Assembly (NCBI RefSeq): GCF_035046505.1
Contig: NC_089822.1
Location: 113,229,307 to 113,293,306, forward strand
Reading direction: 5' to 3'
Origin: Tiliqua scincoides
Lineage: Eukaryota; Chordata; Lepidosauria; Squamata; Scincidae
Length of the DNA stretch: 64,000 bases
Made by a program: the position numbers and the translations under genes
Part shown: in pieces, positions 11,443 to 25,100 of the stretch
Position numbering within the stretch: position 1 is the first letter of the stretch
Layout of the letters: each line of letters starts with the position of its first letter
Notes under the pieces: generated by a model
The model's input: the letters and a program-made list of their open reading frames with translations, nothing else
What the model was told of the DNA's origin: nothing
Databases searched by the model: none

Positions 11443-11990
11443 GGGCCCAATCCTATCCAATTTTCCAGTGCCAGTGCTGCTGTGCCTATAGGGCAGTGGT
11501 TCTCACACATTTAGCAGTGGGACCCACTTTTTAGAATGAGAATCTGCTGGGACCTACTAGAAGTGATGTCATAACCTGAAGTGACATCATCGAACCAGAA
11601 CATTTTTAACAATCCTAGGCTGCAATCCTACCCATGCTTACCAGGAGTAAGTCCCATTTACTGCCATTGTTAAAAGAATATACACGGTAACTTGTTAAAA
11701 GTACAGATCTATAACATTTCCCCAAATGCAGTCACATACCATGGTAGCATCAAGTCTAATATATTGAAAATAAAATATTGAAATGAATGGAGACCCACCT
11801 GAAACTAGCTTCTGACCCACCTGGTGGGTCCTGATCCACAGTTTGAGAAACACTGCTATAGGTTGTGCACTGCTTTCTGTGTTGGGAAGGCAGTCACAGA
11901 GGCCTCCTCAAGGTATGGGAACATTTGTTCCCTTACCTCCGGGCTGCATTGCGGCTGCCCTGATGCTGGAAATTTGGACAGGTTGGGCCC
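11443..11990. mobile_element. PIF/Harbinger-like MITE carrying a hAT insertion
   Basis: The ends gggcccaatcctatccaa and ttggacaggttgggccc match the MITE at 6282-6458, with tta to the right and ttg to the left. Its middle is split by the hAT at 11494-11855; without that insertion it is about 180 bp like its relative. Confidence 0.7.
11494..11855. mobile_element. Inner hAT-like element
   Basis: The termini are cagtggttctcacac and gtttgagaaacactg. The flanks ctataggg (11486-11493) and ctataggt (11856-11863) agree at 7 of 8 bases. The interior contains part of the ~85-bp dispersed monomer (gcaatcctacccatgcttaccaggagtaag). It belongs to the same family as the outer element and the copy at 21155-21451. 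Confidence 0.82.
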
Positions 11991-12028
11991 TTACCCAGGA
12001 GTACGCCCCATCTTTGTTAAAAGCATAT

Positions 12029-12360
12029 GTAAGAACATAAGAACAGCCCCACTATATCAGGCCATAGGCCCACCTACTCCAGCTTCCTGTATCTCACAGT
12101 GGCCCACCAAATGCCCCAGGGAGAATACAAGGCAACAAGAGACCTGCATCCTGGTGCCCTCCCTTGCATCTGGCATTCTGCCATAACCCATTTCTAAAAT
12201 TGCACATACACACCATGGCTTGTAACCTGTGATGGATTTTTCCTCCAGAAATTTGTCAAATCCCCTTTTAAAGGCGACTCGGCCCAATGCCATCAAGCAC
12301 ATCCCATGGCAAGGAGTTCCACAGAACAACTACAAAGTTTTATATACTTTGTAAGTAAAT
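12029..12360 (-). mobile_element. CR1 LINE 3' fragment
   Basis: Reverse-complement CR1 3' end: it starts aagaacataagaacagcccc and runs into the C-terminal coding part (FKRGFDKFLEEKSITGYKP on the minus strand). It is flanked by aaaagcatat at 12019-12028 and 12361-12370, a 10-bp target duplication. Confidence 0.85.
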
Positions 12361-12734
12361 AAAAGCATATAGAAAGACAGTTCAGATCTGTCACATTTCC
12401 CCAAATGCAGTCACACACCATGGTAGCATCCAGTCTAATGGATTAAAAATAAGATACTGAAATGCATGGGGACCCACCTGAAATTAACTCACGACCCACC
12501 TAGTGGGTCCTGACCCATTGTTTGAAAAACACTGGTCTATCTGCCTGAGGAATCAGGCTCTCTCTCTCCTCCCCCCCTTCTTTTTTGCACACTTGGAAAA
12601 AAAATGTGACTATGGCCCAAAGGTCGTGCAAAGGGCCTGCAGGGGTGATGGAGGCACTGTTGATTGCCTGGCACAGCCCAGAGTAGCTTCCAATGGAGGC
12701 GGCTAAACAACAAGCACGCGCTCAGCCACTGGAG

Positions 12735-12957
12735 CACGCGCCGCCCAGCCCATGAAGAGTTAATGCGTTCTCGTCCCGCCCCCTCTGCCCTCTGATTGGT
12801 CGGTTAATCTAACGGCCGTCCGGGAGGCGGGGAGAGTCTCTCTAAGCCAATCAGCGGCCGGAGTGCCGTCGCCGCTGTCGTTCTTTCTCTCGCTCGACGT
12901 TCCTAGGCCCGGCGGCGGCGGCGGAGGAGGGTGAGGCGGTCGCTGCTGGTTCGCAAA
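12735..12957 (+). promoter_or_regulatory. RAVER1: RAVER1 CpG-rich promoter / 5' UTR
   Basis: CpG density rises sharply here and stays high through exon 1. An inverted CCAAT box (ATTGG, 12795-12799) and a direct one (CCAAT, 12847-12851) lie about 50 bp apart with GC boxes (cccgccccc near 12775, ggcgggg near 12825). There is no obvious TATA box, as expected for a broadly expressed gene. The exact start site cannot be read from sequence. Confidence 0.75.
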
Positions 12958-13158
12958 ATGGCGGCGGTCGCGGCTGCTGGGCTTGCGGTTGGGGCGCGCC
13001 TTCCCACCCCGGAGCCCGGCGCGCCTCACGCCCCCGAAGAGGAGCTGCCTCCCTTGGAGCCGGCGGAGGTGAGGAGCCGGCTGGAGAGGAGCGCCCGGCA
13101 GTTCCGCAACCGGCGCAAAGTCCTCGTTCGGGGGTTGCCCGCCGACGTCGCCAACCAG
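12958..13158 (+). CDS. RAVER1: RAVER1 coding exon 1
   Basis: 67 codons, phase 0 at the donor (ccaaccag|gtaacg). It encodes an alanine/proline-rich N-terminus, [11 protein letters not shown], and the first strand of RRM1 ([13 protein letters not shown]). Very GC-rich, within the CpG island. A 272-codon antisense ORF over this exon is a composition artefact. Confidence 0.92.
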
Positions 13159-16100
13159 GTAACGGGGGGGGGGTCAGGGCCTGGGGGGTGCCTGCTCCCC
13201 CCCTCCAGTGGAGGCGGGGCAGGAGCGAGAGCGGGCGCGGGCTGGAGCCACGCTGGAGCAGGGGAGGTAGGAGCTGCTCCTGCAACTTGTGCTTCCAACA
13301 CCCATAAAGAGCGCAAGAAGCTGCGTCGGACCATCTTGTGCCGCCTCTTCCCTGATCCTCCGCCTTCTCTCCCCTCTGCCTGGTCCCTGCAGGCTTCCTG
13401 GCGAGCCTCGAGGTTTGTCCACTAGCCCCAGAGTGAACCCGCTCCCACGTGAGTGGACTCACTGGAGAGTTTGTGGCGCAGTAAACCTGTGAGACTCCAA
13501 GGCAGGGGAATCCCAAACTTCTTAGCCCTGGGACCGACCTAGAGAAAAGGTTTCGCTTTACCACCCTCGGAGCCTGTGGTGGTGCTTGGACAGCAGTGTT
13601 CCACCCCCCCACCCCCCAAGCAGCAGCATGTTTAACCCACGATGCCCGTAGCCTCATCTGCTCTGTCACTTTTGCGACCCACCAAAAACTGGGTTGTGAC
13701 CCACAGTTTGGGAACTGTGAGATGGTGGGTGAGATACAGGAAGGTGGACTAGATGGGCCAATGGCCTGATCCAGAGGGGCTGTTCTTATGTTCTTAACTG
13801 CTGTTGTAAGGTGTTGCTGGATTCTCTGTATTTAATCATACTTTTTTTTTTTTTTAATTTGTGGGCTGCCACAAGTCCGAGTTTGTTCTTTTCCTGTTAG
13901 ACTAGCATGGAACTTTTGGTGTACTAGTTGCTTCCCTTTTCCTGAAAGCACTTGCTGCCTTTGTGCTTTGCTCCATCCTTGTGATGTGGAGAGCAGGTGG
14001 GGGAGAAGCTTGTTGCTTTCGCCCATGTATACACTTGAACAAGCCCAGTTGCCAAAGAAATTGATAGGCAGTAGACTTGGGATAAAAAGTAACTTGTTCA
14101 CACTATTAGATGTTGAAGGCCTTTCTCTGCATGCTGCCTTTCAGACTAGCAGCCTGCTTCTAAGGAACATATAGTCGTGTAGTTTGTGGAATGGCAGCAA
14201 TCCAGCAACACTTGCTCTCTAGAAAAGCAGTAATGGGGGGAGGGGTTGGGAGGAATGGTAAAGTATTAGTGTTCTGGCATTTTGTGCTGTATATGTTTAC
14301 ATGTATGTTCCTTCATCAAGGAACTTCAGACTGTTTCAGAGCACAGTCTGAAGGCACATATTCAGCAACCTTGTTGAAAGTAAGCTGGTGTGGCTCTGGG
14401 AAGTAGTGGGGTGGGAGGCTACATGGCAGCTCATTGCTTGACTTTGTTGGAAGGTGGATGTAAACTGAAACAAATTAATGTTTGCGTACCTCTGATTTAA
14501 TCCATGGAGTCCGGGGGGAAGGGGGCTGGAACTAGAAGTACTTAACTAAAATTGTTGCATATGCATGAACGGCATTTTAAAAATTAATCCCCAGTAACAC
14601 TCTAAAAAAAATAAAGATTTCCCTGTAAATGGGCACATTTGGTCCATCTATTTAACACAGCAGTTATTAAATGTTCAAAGGGCTCCATCTGTATGATTTC
14701 AGTAACTAATGATATGAAGAAATGATTTCTTTCTCTCTCATACTGTTGAGGGTAAGGTTGGGCCACTCCGTTCAGTTGATGGGCAATAGATGGGCTGCAT
14801 TTTTTGGTGATATTTTCTTTCTATAATTTCTTGATTAAAATAGCAGATTATGGTGGTAGGTGTTTTTTATTCCAAAGGCACATTTTAATAAATTATAGTT
14901 ATAAAGCATAATTGCTTTTAAAATGTACTAGGTATGTGATATAGATGATAAAGTGTCAGCAGAAGCAGCCACAGTATTTCTAGCTGGAAAAGTAATCTAT
15001 TGTAATTTCTGGAAAATATCTTAAACACTAAGTGTGGTATGTGTTTATTTGGATATTTGAATACCAAAAAGGCTGTGTTTTTTTTTGCATTTTTAACAAA
15101 AAAACAACAACCCAAACAAAATCGCCCTTAGCAATAGATTCAAGATAGCACCCCCCCCAAAAAGCTACATGTAATGAATCATCAATCTACCAAATTCACT
15201 GTTGCAAGAATGCTAATGGAGTCTAGCTGCGATAGTTTGTTAAACAATTCAAGATGGATTGTCTGTTAATTGCCATTAGCAGTATTAGCTAAATAGACAT
15301 TCACAAAACAGTACAGGTGTAACCTAATTATCCACAGATTTTTCACCTACAGTTTTATCTCAGCTCCATGAGAAGAGCCCTTTAAATTAAAGGAAAAAAG
15401 TTGTTTAACAATGGCCTCCTTAATGCCAGAGAGGGCAGCTGGCTGACAATCCATCACTCTCTCAAGGCACTTAGAACAGCTTCACTCCAAGGCTAGTGAC
15501 CCCTCCTTCCCCCTGAGCACCTGAGAGAAAGGTAATCACTTTGCATTCTTTTGATCTTGGTGAAGGGAGAGGTCATTGACTTAAAGCCTTTTTAAGTGCT
15601 TGGAGAGAGACTGATTGATGGTCTATCTAATGATGCTGTTTTTAAATTGCCTAGGGAAGGGACATTGTTTTTTAAATGGTTTTGCTTGAATGTGGTTTTT
15701 ATACCATACACATGAGTTCTGGGAATGGAACCCTCGCAAATAACAAGACTCAACCTGAACCATTGGGAATAAGGAGACCCATCCTGTACTTGGATGGGGA
15801 ACAGTGGGGAAGGCCATTTCCTTCATGCCCTGTTTGTAAGCCTCCTGGTGGTTTCTGACTGCCTGGTATTAGAAATATAATTTTGAATTGGATGGATGCT
15901 TGGTCTGATTCAACAGGGCTGCTCATGTTCTTGAAATGTGAGCATTTATATAGCTTAAATATGTATGTATTTATTTATATTTATACAGGTAATTATATAC
16001 CGCCTTTCTTTGGTTGTCAGATTTCTCCTCGGACTTTAATCCAAGGCGGTTTACATAGGCAGGCTGTTCTAAACCCCCGGTAGGGATTTTTACCATTGAA

Positions 16101-19100
16101 TAGTTCTAGTCTTTCATAGAATTCCTCATTCCAGCTGGATTGCTTCCCGGTCTGGCCTCTCTCTGGCCCTTCGCCTCCCACGCTTCACTTGAGGGCAACT
16201 CCTCTCTGCCACTGAGGGTCAGCTCATCAGTATATCAGCGTGTCGTCGGTTCTCGGGTACTTCTGGTTGTTTCGAACTGGCAGCCTCAGATCTTCAGGCA
16301 TACAAGGCAGCAGCTCTACCAACTGAGCCAGACCTCCTGCCCTGTACTTAAAATATTTAATGTACGCTGTTATAAGTGCAACAATACTATAAGATAGACC
16401 AGTATTGTCCTCCAAAGCAACTGGAAGGACTGCATAAAATGAGTCAATTTATGTAGTTTCTGTCTTGTCCAGTTAGCTAAGCCCTAAATTTGAAGAGGTG
16501 AAGCAGAAACCCTCTATCTGCGGAGTCCCTAGTGTGTATTGAAAATGGATGCCATTTTAGAAGTAGGGCATGGTGGTGGGAGGTGTAGAATCACTTAGCA
16601 GGAAAAGTTGTTGTTGGTGAAGGTGAAGGAATGGGTTCTGGAAACGTCATAGTACTATAAGTCTACATGGAACATAAGCATCAAAGGCAGGTCCCCTGCT
16701 TTGTGAGCTTACAATCTATTTCAAGGGGGAGGGCCAAGGAGAGATAAGAGCTGAATTGAGGAAGGAATCATGGGTATTTATTGATAATATGTAGTTGTGG
16801 AGGGTACTGAGATAAAGTTGATTATACTGTATACGAGAGTGCCATTCTTCCCTTTTGATAAACAAGCAGTTACAGGTTCACTGTAAAAAGCTGTAGTGAG
16901 ATAACTGGGTTCAAGTTCCATTTAAGCAATGAACTCAGTAGGTAGCTGTAGACAAGGCATGCATGTTAAAATTCATAATTTTTTTTTCTACTCCTGGCAT
17001 ATAAGGAACTCTAACTAACCACTTGATGATTTCAAAATTCATTAGTAGATTATCTGTTTGTGCGCCTTGAGCTCCTTGAGTTTGCTCTGCCTTGGGGCAT
17101 GATGCCCTATCTCTGCTGTTAATTAGCTAGGTGTGTAGCCACATTGAGTCATGTGTGCAATGTGGCAGCAAATTACTCTTACAAAGTTCATTCCCTTTCC
17201 TGTTTCTTGTGATACTAAAACTATGTGATATTGCAGGCATGCCTGTGAATTAGCTAACTATTTTTTTTTCTTAAATATATTAGACAATCTAGTAGTTCAG
17301 GGAGAATAAATGGGAGCTGTTCTTGGACTGTAGAGAAAAGTTGCTCTTGGGGGAGGACTGGTGAAGTGGAAGGCTAGGTAGCTGGAATTCAGACTAGTTG
17401 ATGGGGGGCTAGTAAATGACAGCATAAGGTTTTAGCTAGATCCATAAGTTATTCTCAAATCAGATCTAATAAGTGTTCACCACTTTTAGTGATGAAGCTG
17501 AGCAGGAATTTGACTAGCACTGATATGTATGTTGCTCATGCCCATTGATGGTGTCCTGTGCAAGATTATAATCTGAAATTAAGAGAACCAATGGAAGAAA
17601 ACAGGTGAGAACAATGAAGTGAGCAATACATGCCTAGGTGGGCTGTGGAGGGTAAGGCTTCTCCATTCCAGAGAAATACTTGGATTAGTGTGTGTCCCCT
17701 GAAAAGGAGTGGGTAAAATGTAGAGGAAATGAATGTCTGGCCATGACCCAGTCATGTACCAAAGGAAGAGCAGCTAACAAAACTTGGAGTGCAACAGCTA
17801 AGATGGTGAATAGAGCAGAAATGAAGCAGGTGGCATCATCCAGTCACTATATATAGGGGATAAATCAGTATGGTTTGAACTTCCTTGTATTGGTGTAGCA
17901 GTAGAGTGCTGAAAGGCAAAAGTCAGGGAAGCCTGGTCACTGCCCCATTAGGGGTGGGGCAACAGTGATGGCAGCAATTTGATCCCCATTGTGCTACTGA
18001 TGGGGGGGAGTTTGAAACTTACCAGGGGGTTGCTATGGCTCTCTGAAGGTCTGGGGAGCCTGTGGATCTTCCCTCTGCAGCCCTCCCCACACCTCTGAAG
18101 TACTATAAAAAGGGGCAAAAACACTTCTGGTTTTGCAAGGAAAACCAGAAGTGGTTCCCCCTTTTACAGCACTTTGGAGGTGTTGGGAAGGCTGCAGAGG
18201 GGGTTGAGGTCTCCCCAGGCCTGCCAGAGAGCCATAACAACCGCCAGGTAAATTTTTAAAACCCTTCCTCCTTCAGCAGTGCAATTGTGATAGCCATGTT
18301 GCTGCCTTTGCGCCTCCCCTGCAAACACTTACCCTGGTTCTTTAACTCCTAGAGAGTTTGGGAGCTGCTGGTGTAATGGTTTGGGAACTGGACTTGCACT
18401 TGAAGATTCAGGTTCAAACCCCCAGTCAGCCTTCAAGCTTCCTGGGTGATCTTGAGTGACCTGACGACTATCTCTCAGCCTCACATACCTCACAGGTTTG
18501 TTGTGCCCGTAAAAGGAAATAAGGATCCATGTATACCACCCTGAGCTCTGTGGAGGAAGGGTGTTTAAAAATGCAAAAAATAAATAGCGTAGATACTCGC
18601 CTATAAGGCAAAAAATTTCTTCCCAGAAAGACAGCCTGAATCATTGCCCTGCCTTATCTCCGGGGCAGCCAAGCAGCGAGGGGGGGGAGGCGGCGAGTGA
18701 GCCAGCCAGCCAATCACTATTGTGGGAGGGAGGGAGGGAGCTGGGACAAGAAAGAAAGTTATCTGCAGAGAGGAGGCTTTGTGCAGGCTGGGGCTGCTGC
18801 AGAGCTTTCACAGCTGCCTGTGGGGTGAGCTCCACATGCTCTAGGCTGTTGCCCAGCTGCAGGAGCTTGATGCCACCACAGCCATCAGCAGCCCCCCCTC
18901 GCTCAGCACCAGCGCCCACAAAGGCATTGCTGGAGTGGCACCCAAGACAGAGCAGGATGTGCAGGAGGCAATGAACTGTGTGGGAGGGAGAAGCAGTCAT
19001 TTGAAAGAGCTGAGTCCATCTCCTCTTTCCTTCTTGTTCCCCCCCTTCCTACCATATATAAACTTCAAGCACTCTGTTGGGAAGCCCAGCTTGCTAACCC

Positions 19101-22100
19101 CCTTCCCATTGCCCCACAGATAAAGGGGGGGGGGAATGTTCTTTTTAAAAAAATAGAAGAGAGAGAGGCAGCCTGCAGAAGGCTGTACCTTTGTTTCAGT
19201 GGCTTCATTGAAAGGGTTAAGTCTGTCTCCTCTTTCCTTCTTGTTCCCCCCCTTCCTACCATATATAAACTTCAAGCACTCTGTTGGGAAGCCCAACTTG
19301 CTAACCCCCTTCCCATTGCCCCACAGATGAAGCTGGATAGGGTGTGGAAGGTGGGAGAGTGATCTTTTGAGAGAGAGGGGGGGGGCAGCCTGCAGACGGC
19401 TGTACCATGTTTCTCAAGCCACTGAAAGGGTTAAGTCTGTCTCCTCTTTCCTTCTTGTTTCTGCCCCTTCCCCCCCTTATAGAATCCAAACTTTAAACTC
19501 TCTGTTGCAAAGCTGAGGCTTGCTAGCCCCTCTCCCCATAATCATTCACCACTGATGAAGTTGTACTGGGGGGGAGGAAGAGTTTACTTTTATAAAAGGA
19601 AAAGTGTGTGAGTGCAGTTAAAACAGTTAAGGCTACAATCCTGTCCTCACTTTCATGGGAGTAAGCCCCATGGACTATTAAGGGACTTGCTTCTGCGTAG
19701 GCATGCCTAGGGTTGGGCTCCCAGTCTATTCCCCCTTCTTGTTTTCCTCTCCACCTCCCCGCTTTACTTTATACAGTCGCTCTTCAATCTCTCCCTTGCA
19801 AAGCTCCTTGCTAACCTCATTTCCCCCTATCCTCACCAATGAAGTTGGACTGGAGGGGAAAAGTCCCTGCATGTGTGTGTGGAGGGGGAGCATCTGTGAA
19901 AGAGAGAAAAGCAATCACCTTTTGTGTGTGTGTCCTTTTCACTGGAAGAGTCCTGGAGACCTTGCAAAGGTGGAAAACACAGGAAAAGCAGAGAGTAGAA
20001 ATTAAAGTAGAATTATTCTGCAGCAACAGGTATTTTAGCCAGAGACCTTTGCTATTTGCTGGCAGGAGCTCTGAAGCACTTGAACTGCTGCTTATGTGGT
20101 AAGCTTTTAGGAGAGCATGCTTGCTTCTGCAGTATCCCCAGGCAATCAGGCATTTACGCAGCAAAGTTTAGCTGCCTCTGAGATCCCATTGCAATGTTCT
20201 GTGCCCATGCAGGAGCCACTGAAACCCTCCTGGGGGAGAAGTAAGGGATTAATTGCCATCCCTGAGGTCCCCACCCCCCACTGGGGGTTGTGTGTGAATA
20301 ATCTTTTTGGCTTGCTTTATTGTACTTCACACTTTGACTTTTTACTAGTTGCGTTCTTGCAGCCTTGCTAGTTGTCCTGTTTATTATAATATGGATATTT
20401 TAAATTAAATTCTTGTATATGTGTTCCTAGAGATTTTTTTTGGGGGGGGGGGGGAGGAATTAGCTTATGCTTGAGAAATTTTCTCTGAATATTTTTCTTG
20501 ATCCTTACTAGTAATACATTAAATTTTAAAAGGGTCAGGAGAGAGGACAATTGCTTTAGGTGGAATAGGTGCTTTGATGGCTGCTAATTCTTGCCTTATT
20601 TCCAGTGGTCTTCCTTCACCTCTCCCTCTTTCAATAGTCAAAAGTGGAGATAACTGAACTAAATTGTGAGGTCAGAGCATGCTGAATTTCATCGCAAGAG
20701 ATTGATAGTGTATTAATGCTTCTTAATAATATATTTGAACTAATTGTAGAATATATTATTTAATTTTTATTTCATTGTATGGGACGTGCCAAAAATTTAT
20801 GGGCCCTGGGAACCAAATGACCTTCGCATGCCACTGAGTCAGACACCCCCCTAAGTTTAACCCCCGACTTATCTGAGAGTCATAGAAAATCCCATGGTAT
20901 ACGACTCAAAACCTGCCCTCGACTTATCTGCGAGGTCGACGTGCTTGAGTATCTGCGGTGCATATAAGGTAAGGTGAGGCTGCTGTTAGAGATCTGCTTC
21001 TGGAGGTGGGAGGTATTCTTTGAAGACTTTTACAAGTGCTGCTTGTATCTTTTTTCTCTATCAATGAAGGCTAGAAATTTGCTTTTCTTTTCTTTTTAAG
21101 AATGTAGCCTTTGTTGGATTCTAGAAAATACAGAACTGTGGTTCTGCTCTAGGCCAGTGTTTCTCAAACTTTGGGTCAGGACCCACTAGGTGGGTCCCCA
21201 TTCATTACACTATTTTATTTTTAATATATTAGACTTGATGCTACCATGTATGTGACTGCATCTGGGGAAATGTTATGGACCTGTACTTTTAATAGGCTAC
21301 TATATTGTATATTCTTTTAAAAATGACAGCAAATGGGATTGTGAAAAATTTTCCTGCTTGATGTTATCACTTCTGGTCATGACATCACTTCTGGCAGGTC
21401 CTGACCTAATTCTAAAAAGTGGGTCCTGGTCTAAATGTGTGAGAAACACTGCTCTAGGCAATTATCTGTCTGTTTATAGCTTTACCTTAATTATCTTAGT
21501 GTCTGGTTTCACACAAGGATTTGTCCTATGGAAGAAATTGCCTTTATTTGTTTTGTAAAATGTTTAGTTTTGATTTTCACAGTAACAGTGAACTTAACCA
21601 TTTAAAAATTTAATATCCACTTTCTATTACAGAGTTCTCCACAAATTGGGCATAGTGCTATTATGGACACACCTGCCTCCCTATGAAAAAAATTATTTTA
21701 AGTGAAATCAGCATGTGTGTAGAGATCTTAGCTTGAATGTGTTTAGATTTGCCTTGCTGCCATGTTTTTGTATTTTCTGAAAGCAGACCAGTGATACTAC
21801 ATAGCTGTGAGTGGGAATTGGTTGGCTATGAGCAGTTTTTGTTTACACAGTACAGGCAAATGAGCAGGTGGAGTTACTTCATATGGACACCTGGGGGGTG
21901 GCAAGGGGTCAACTTTCAGCAACACTTAAAATGCCTTCTAAGTATGCAAGGTGTTTTCACATTTAAGGATAACAAAGAATAATGCAACAACTGTGTAAGT
22001 TTGAATAAATACAGTTATTACTGTAGTGTAGCTGAGACTGAGACCACCTTGTGAAAATTTATACTAGGATTTGAACCACGGAAGTCCTGATTTGACAGCT

Positions 22101-25100
22101 TGGCTGTGCTACCCCAGCTCTTCAGATTACATGGCTTTTGTTTCTTGTTGAGTTTAAGATTTCTTGTAGGGATCATCTGAATGAGGAAGAACCTGAAATT
22201 ACTCATGGGTCACCTGGAGAAAGCTGGCCCAACCACGTACTGCTGAATTAGTGCCTAAACCTATCAGAAGAGTTAATAGATAGAACATTTATTATTCTGG
22301 CAGTTTCCCCTGGGTAGTTGGTTGGGTATTGATACTGATCTCATTTTCTCTACTTATCAGCTGAGACTAGGACACTGCATTTAGACACGTGAACCACCTT
22401 GGCCACTTAGAATGCTTGTTCATCTACCATCTTTGTTTCATAGCCCTGAATGCAGAATTGTGTATAGATCTTCCTTGCTCTCAAGAGATGGAATAGAATT
22501 GTAGGTAAGGAAGCAATGAAGAGGAAACCACCTCTGGCCACAGTCTTGGCACAGCCTGGCAAGGGCTCTCTGCAGGTAGATCTCTGAAGTAGCCCAAGAT
22601 TTAATACCAGATTTTCCTTGGACATGCAAACTACAGGTAGCTGCCTCATGAAACTGAAGTGTAAAGGTACCTTAGAATCCATCTTAAGCAGTGAGTTAAA
22701 CTGACTGTTGTCAGCCGAAGCTATCGTGCACTTTTGTAAACTCAAACCAAAACAGAACCTTTCAAAAATAAAGAGGAGGTGTGATTTGAAGGGGGGGAAA
22801 AATCTGTGTAGTAGTAGTATACTTGCTGGCCTCAAGAGTTGATCAGTGACTCTCAAATTCTTTAGCATCAGAACCCACCTTTTAGAAAAAACATACCTGC
22901 ACACACTCTCCCTCCCTCCCTCCACTTAACCAGCTGCTCAAGCTTCTGACTATGATTATGATCGGGTAGCAGTGCTCCCCCAAGTAGCAGATTGTTTAAC
23001 CCTTGGTGCTTGTAGTCTGATTTGTCAGTTTCACAGCCTACCAAAAATTGGGTCATGACTCACTAGTGCGTCTATCATGCCTAAGACTCCAGTCTGCTTT
23101 GGCAACCTGAAGTTTCATGGAGGAAGGCAGAAGGAAGAGCATTTTTATGTCCTTGCATGGTGCTTTCTTCATGGTATCTCAGCCATGTATAAATAGTATG
23201 AGCAGGCTCTGTCCTTGGAGAACCTGTGGTGGTACGGCCTTCAGGGTCAGCAGCAAATTGGGAAAGTACAGAAGTCTCTAGGCTCTGAAGTAGTTCGCTC
23301 CAAGAGGCCAGAGAAATCTAATAACTTGACACTTCCATCATACTATGCATTTCAGTTATTACTTGCTCTAGGATGACCTGTTCCCCTGTGTTCTTTTGTT
23401 GTTTCCCTGTTTTGATATTCCAGCTTCCTGTAAAGATAGCATTTTTGTTTCTGTATAATATATAGCCATCTAATGTTGAGAGCAAGGTACGGTATTCACT
23501 TACGTTTGTTATTCAGTATTGCAGTGTGACTAGTTACATTTCCGCACATGAGCTAGTGGAGTCAAGTGTGCTGTATGTATAGGTCTGAATGAGAACCAAA
23601 TCAAAACAAACTCAAAATTTCAAGATTCACAGCTGTGTCTGAAAGAACTAGATTGGTTCCCTGATTGAAATTCTTTTGGTAGGTGAACAAGTTGCAGTTG
23701 GTAGGATCTACTATTCCCTGATCTGTCACCATGATTAAATACGTATAGACACGAATGCCAGTTCTTCTGGGATTTCTGCTTCATGAAAGGATATGATCCT
23801 TGGCTACAGGCATGGCTACAAATATTTTTCATTGCCCCTTCAGTCACAGGTATTTAATTTGCACCTGGTATGTAGCAGGATGAGTTGCTTCATCAGATAG
23901 GACAATGGAACTTTGTAGGAAATCCTCATTGTGTACATTTGCATTGTTTTTACACAGAAATGGCTTAGCAGCCTACCAGGTAAAAGTCTGACCCTGTGAC
24001 CTGTCCTCATTGTTTGGGTGGGATCACTTGTTTTCAGGGTTCTGTTGATTGCTGTTAAAATCACAATCAGCCTTCTAGAAATTAGTATCCCTACCTTTTC
24101 AAGAGTGTAAATAACATGTGCCTCCTTAGGGTATGGCTAGGTTTATGCTGGAGGAGTGAACTGTATTGTTGGAATGTTGTGGGTTGCCTCTGGTGGCACA
24201 TATTAAAGCAGGATCTTGCCTGCCCACTTTTGCGTGAGGCTTTTTTAAGAAAGCTGGTCTTGTGAGAATGTGGAGCCAGCTGGCTTGCAGGATGTGACAT
24301 TGAGGAAGTTTGACTTTTGTCTGAAAAGGAGTTCACAATTGGGGTGTGAGTGCACATGAACGCGCATAGCTTAGAGTTGATAAGCTATCTTCCTAGTCCC
24401 TACCTGAGATGAAAGGTGTCTTGTGTAATAAGTAAAAGTGCTGCCTCAGACGGCACTAAAGCATATGTTAAAGAACTGGTTGGCCACTGATCAGAAAGAA
24501 AACAGGTTTTAAAGGGATGTTTCCTATGGTGCTGACAGTTGTTATTGCCCTGTGTTCTTTGGTTGGCACAATCAGTAAGTGCAGGCTTTCTTAAATGCCT
24601 TCTTGCCAAAAGGGCCATGTCACACTTTAAATCTTTGGTTTTCAGCCATAGATCCTATCACTAGGCAAATTAGGCAAGCGTATACAGTGGTGTATCTTCT
24701 CCCCCACTTTATTCCATTTGTTTTGGGTACATTAGAACTTGACCACTTATGGGATAGAGACAAAAACCATGCTTGCTGAAAACATGGAGACTATAGGGCT
24801 GAATGCACGCTGGGTCTGAACTTCCACATGAATCTTGTCATGGGGTCAATGGTGAAGAATGCCATTTTGGCCACAAATGACTTCTGGGCTTGTCCTTTTA
24901 GGTACCAGCAAAGTGTGAACTAAGCAGCATAAAGTGTAGATTTAGTAGTTCCACTTTGACTTGAAAGTGGGTCACAAAACTTCATGATTTCAGGGTTTGT
25001 GGATTGCACCTTTAGGCAGTAATGAAGTTTAGTACACTAGGGCAGTTTTCAGGAAGAAGGCATTTATTCTTGCACAGAGTGTAAGGTACTGTGACTTTTG

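Larger units (their letters stand above)
11183..12534. mobile_element. Outer hAT-like element of a nested stack
   Basis: The left end is cagtggttctcaaac (11183) and the right end gtttgaaaaacactg (ending 12534), flanked by gtttatct (11175-11182) and gtctatct (12535-12542), a 7/8 match. The outer sequence resumes between insertions. It holds a MITE (11443-11990), which holds another hAT (11494-11855), and separately a CR1 fragment (12029-12360). No transposase is present. Confidence 0.8.

Noticed and set aside
12851-13669. 272-codon antisense ORF over RAVER1 exon 1
   Set aside because: It is rich in Arg/Pro/Ala and lies in a CpG island where stop codons are rare; it has no recognisable domain, and the + strand is clearly RAVER1.
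16255-16347. Possible tRNA gene on the minus strand
   Set aside because: A and B boxes are present but the acceptor and anticodon stems do not form and a long SINE body follows.
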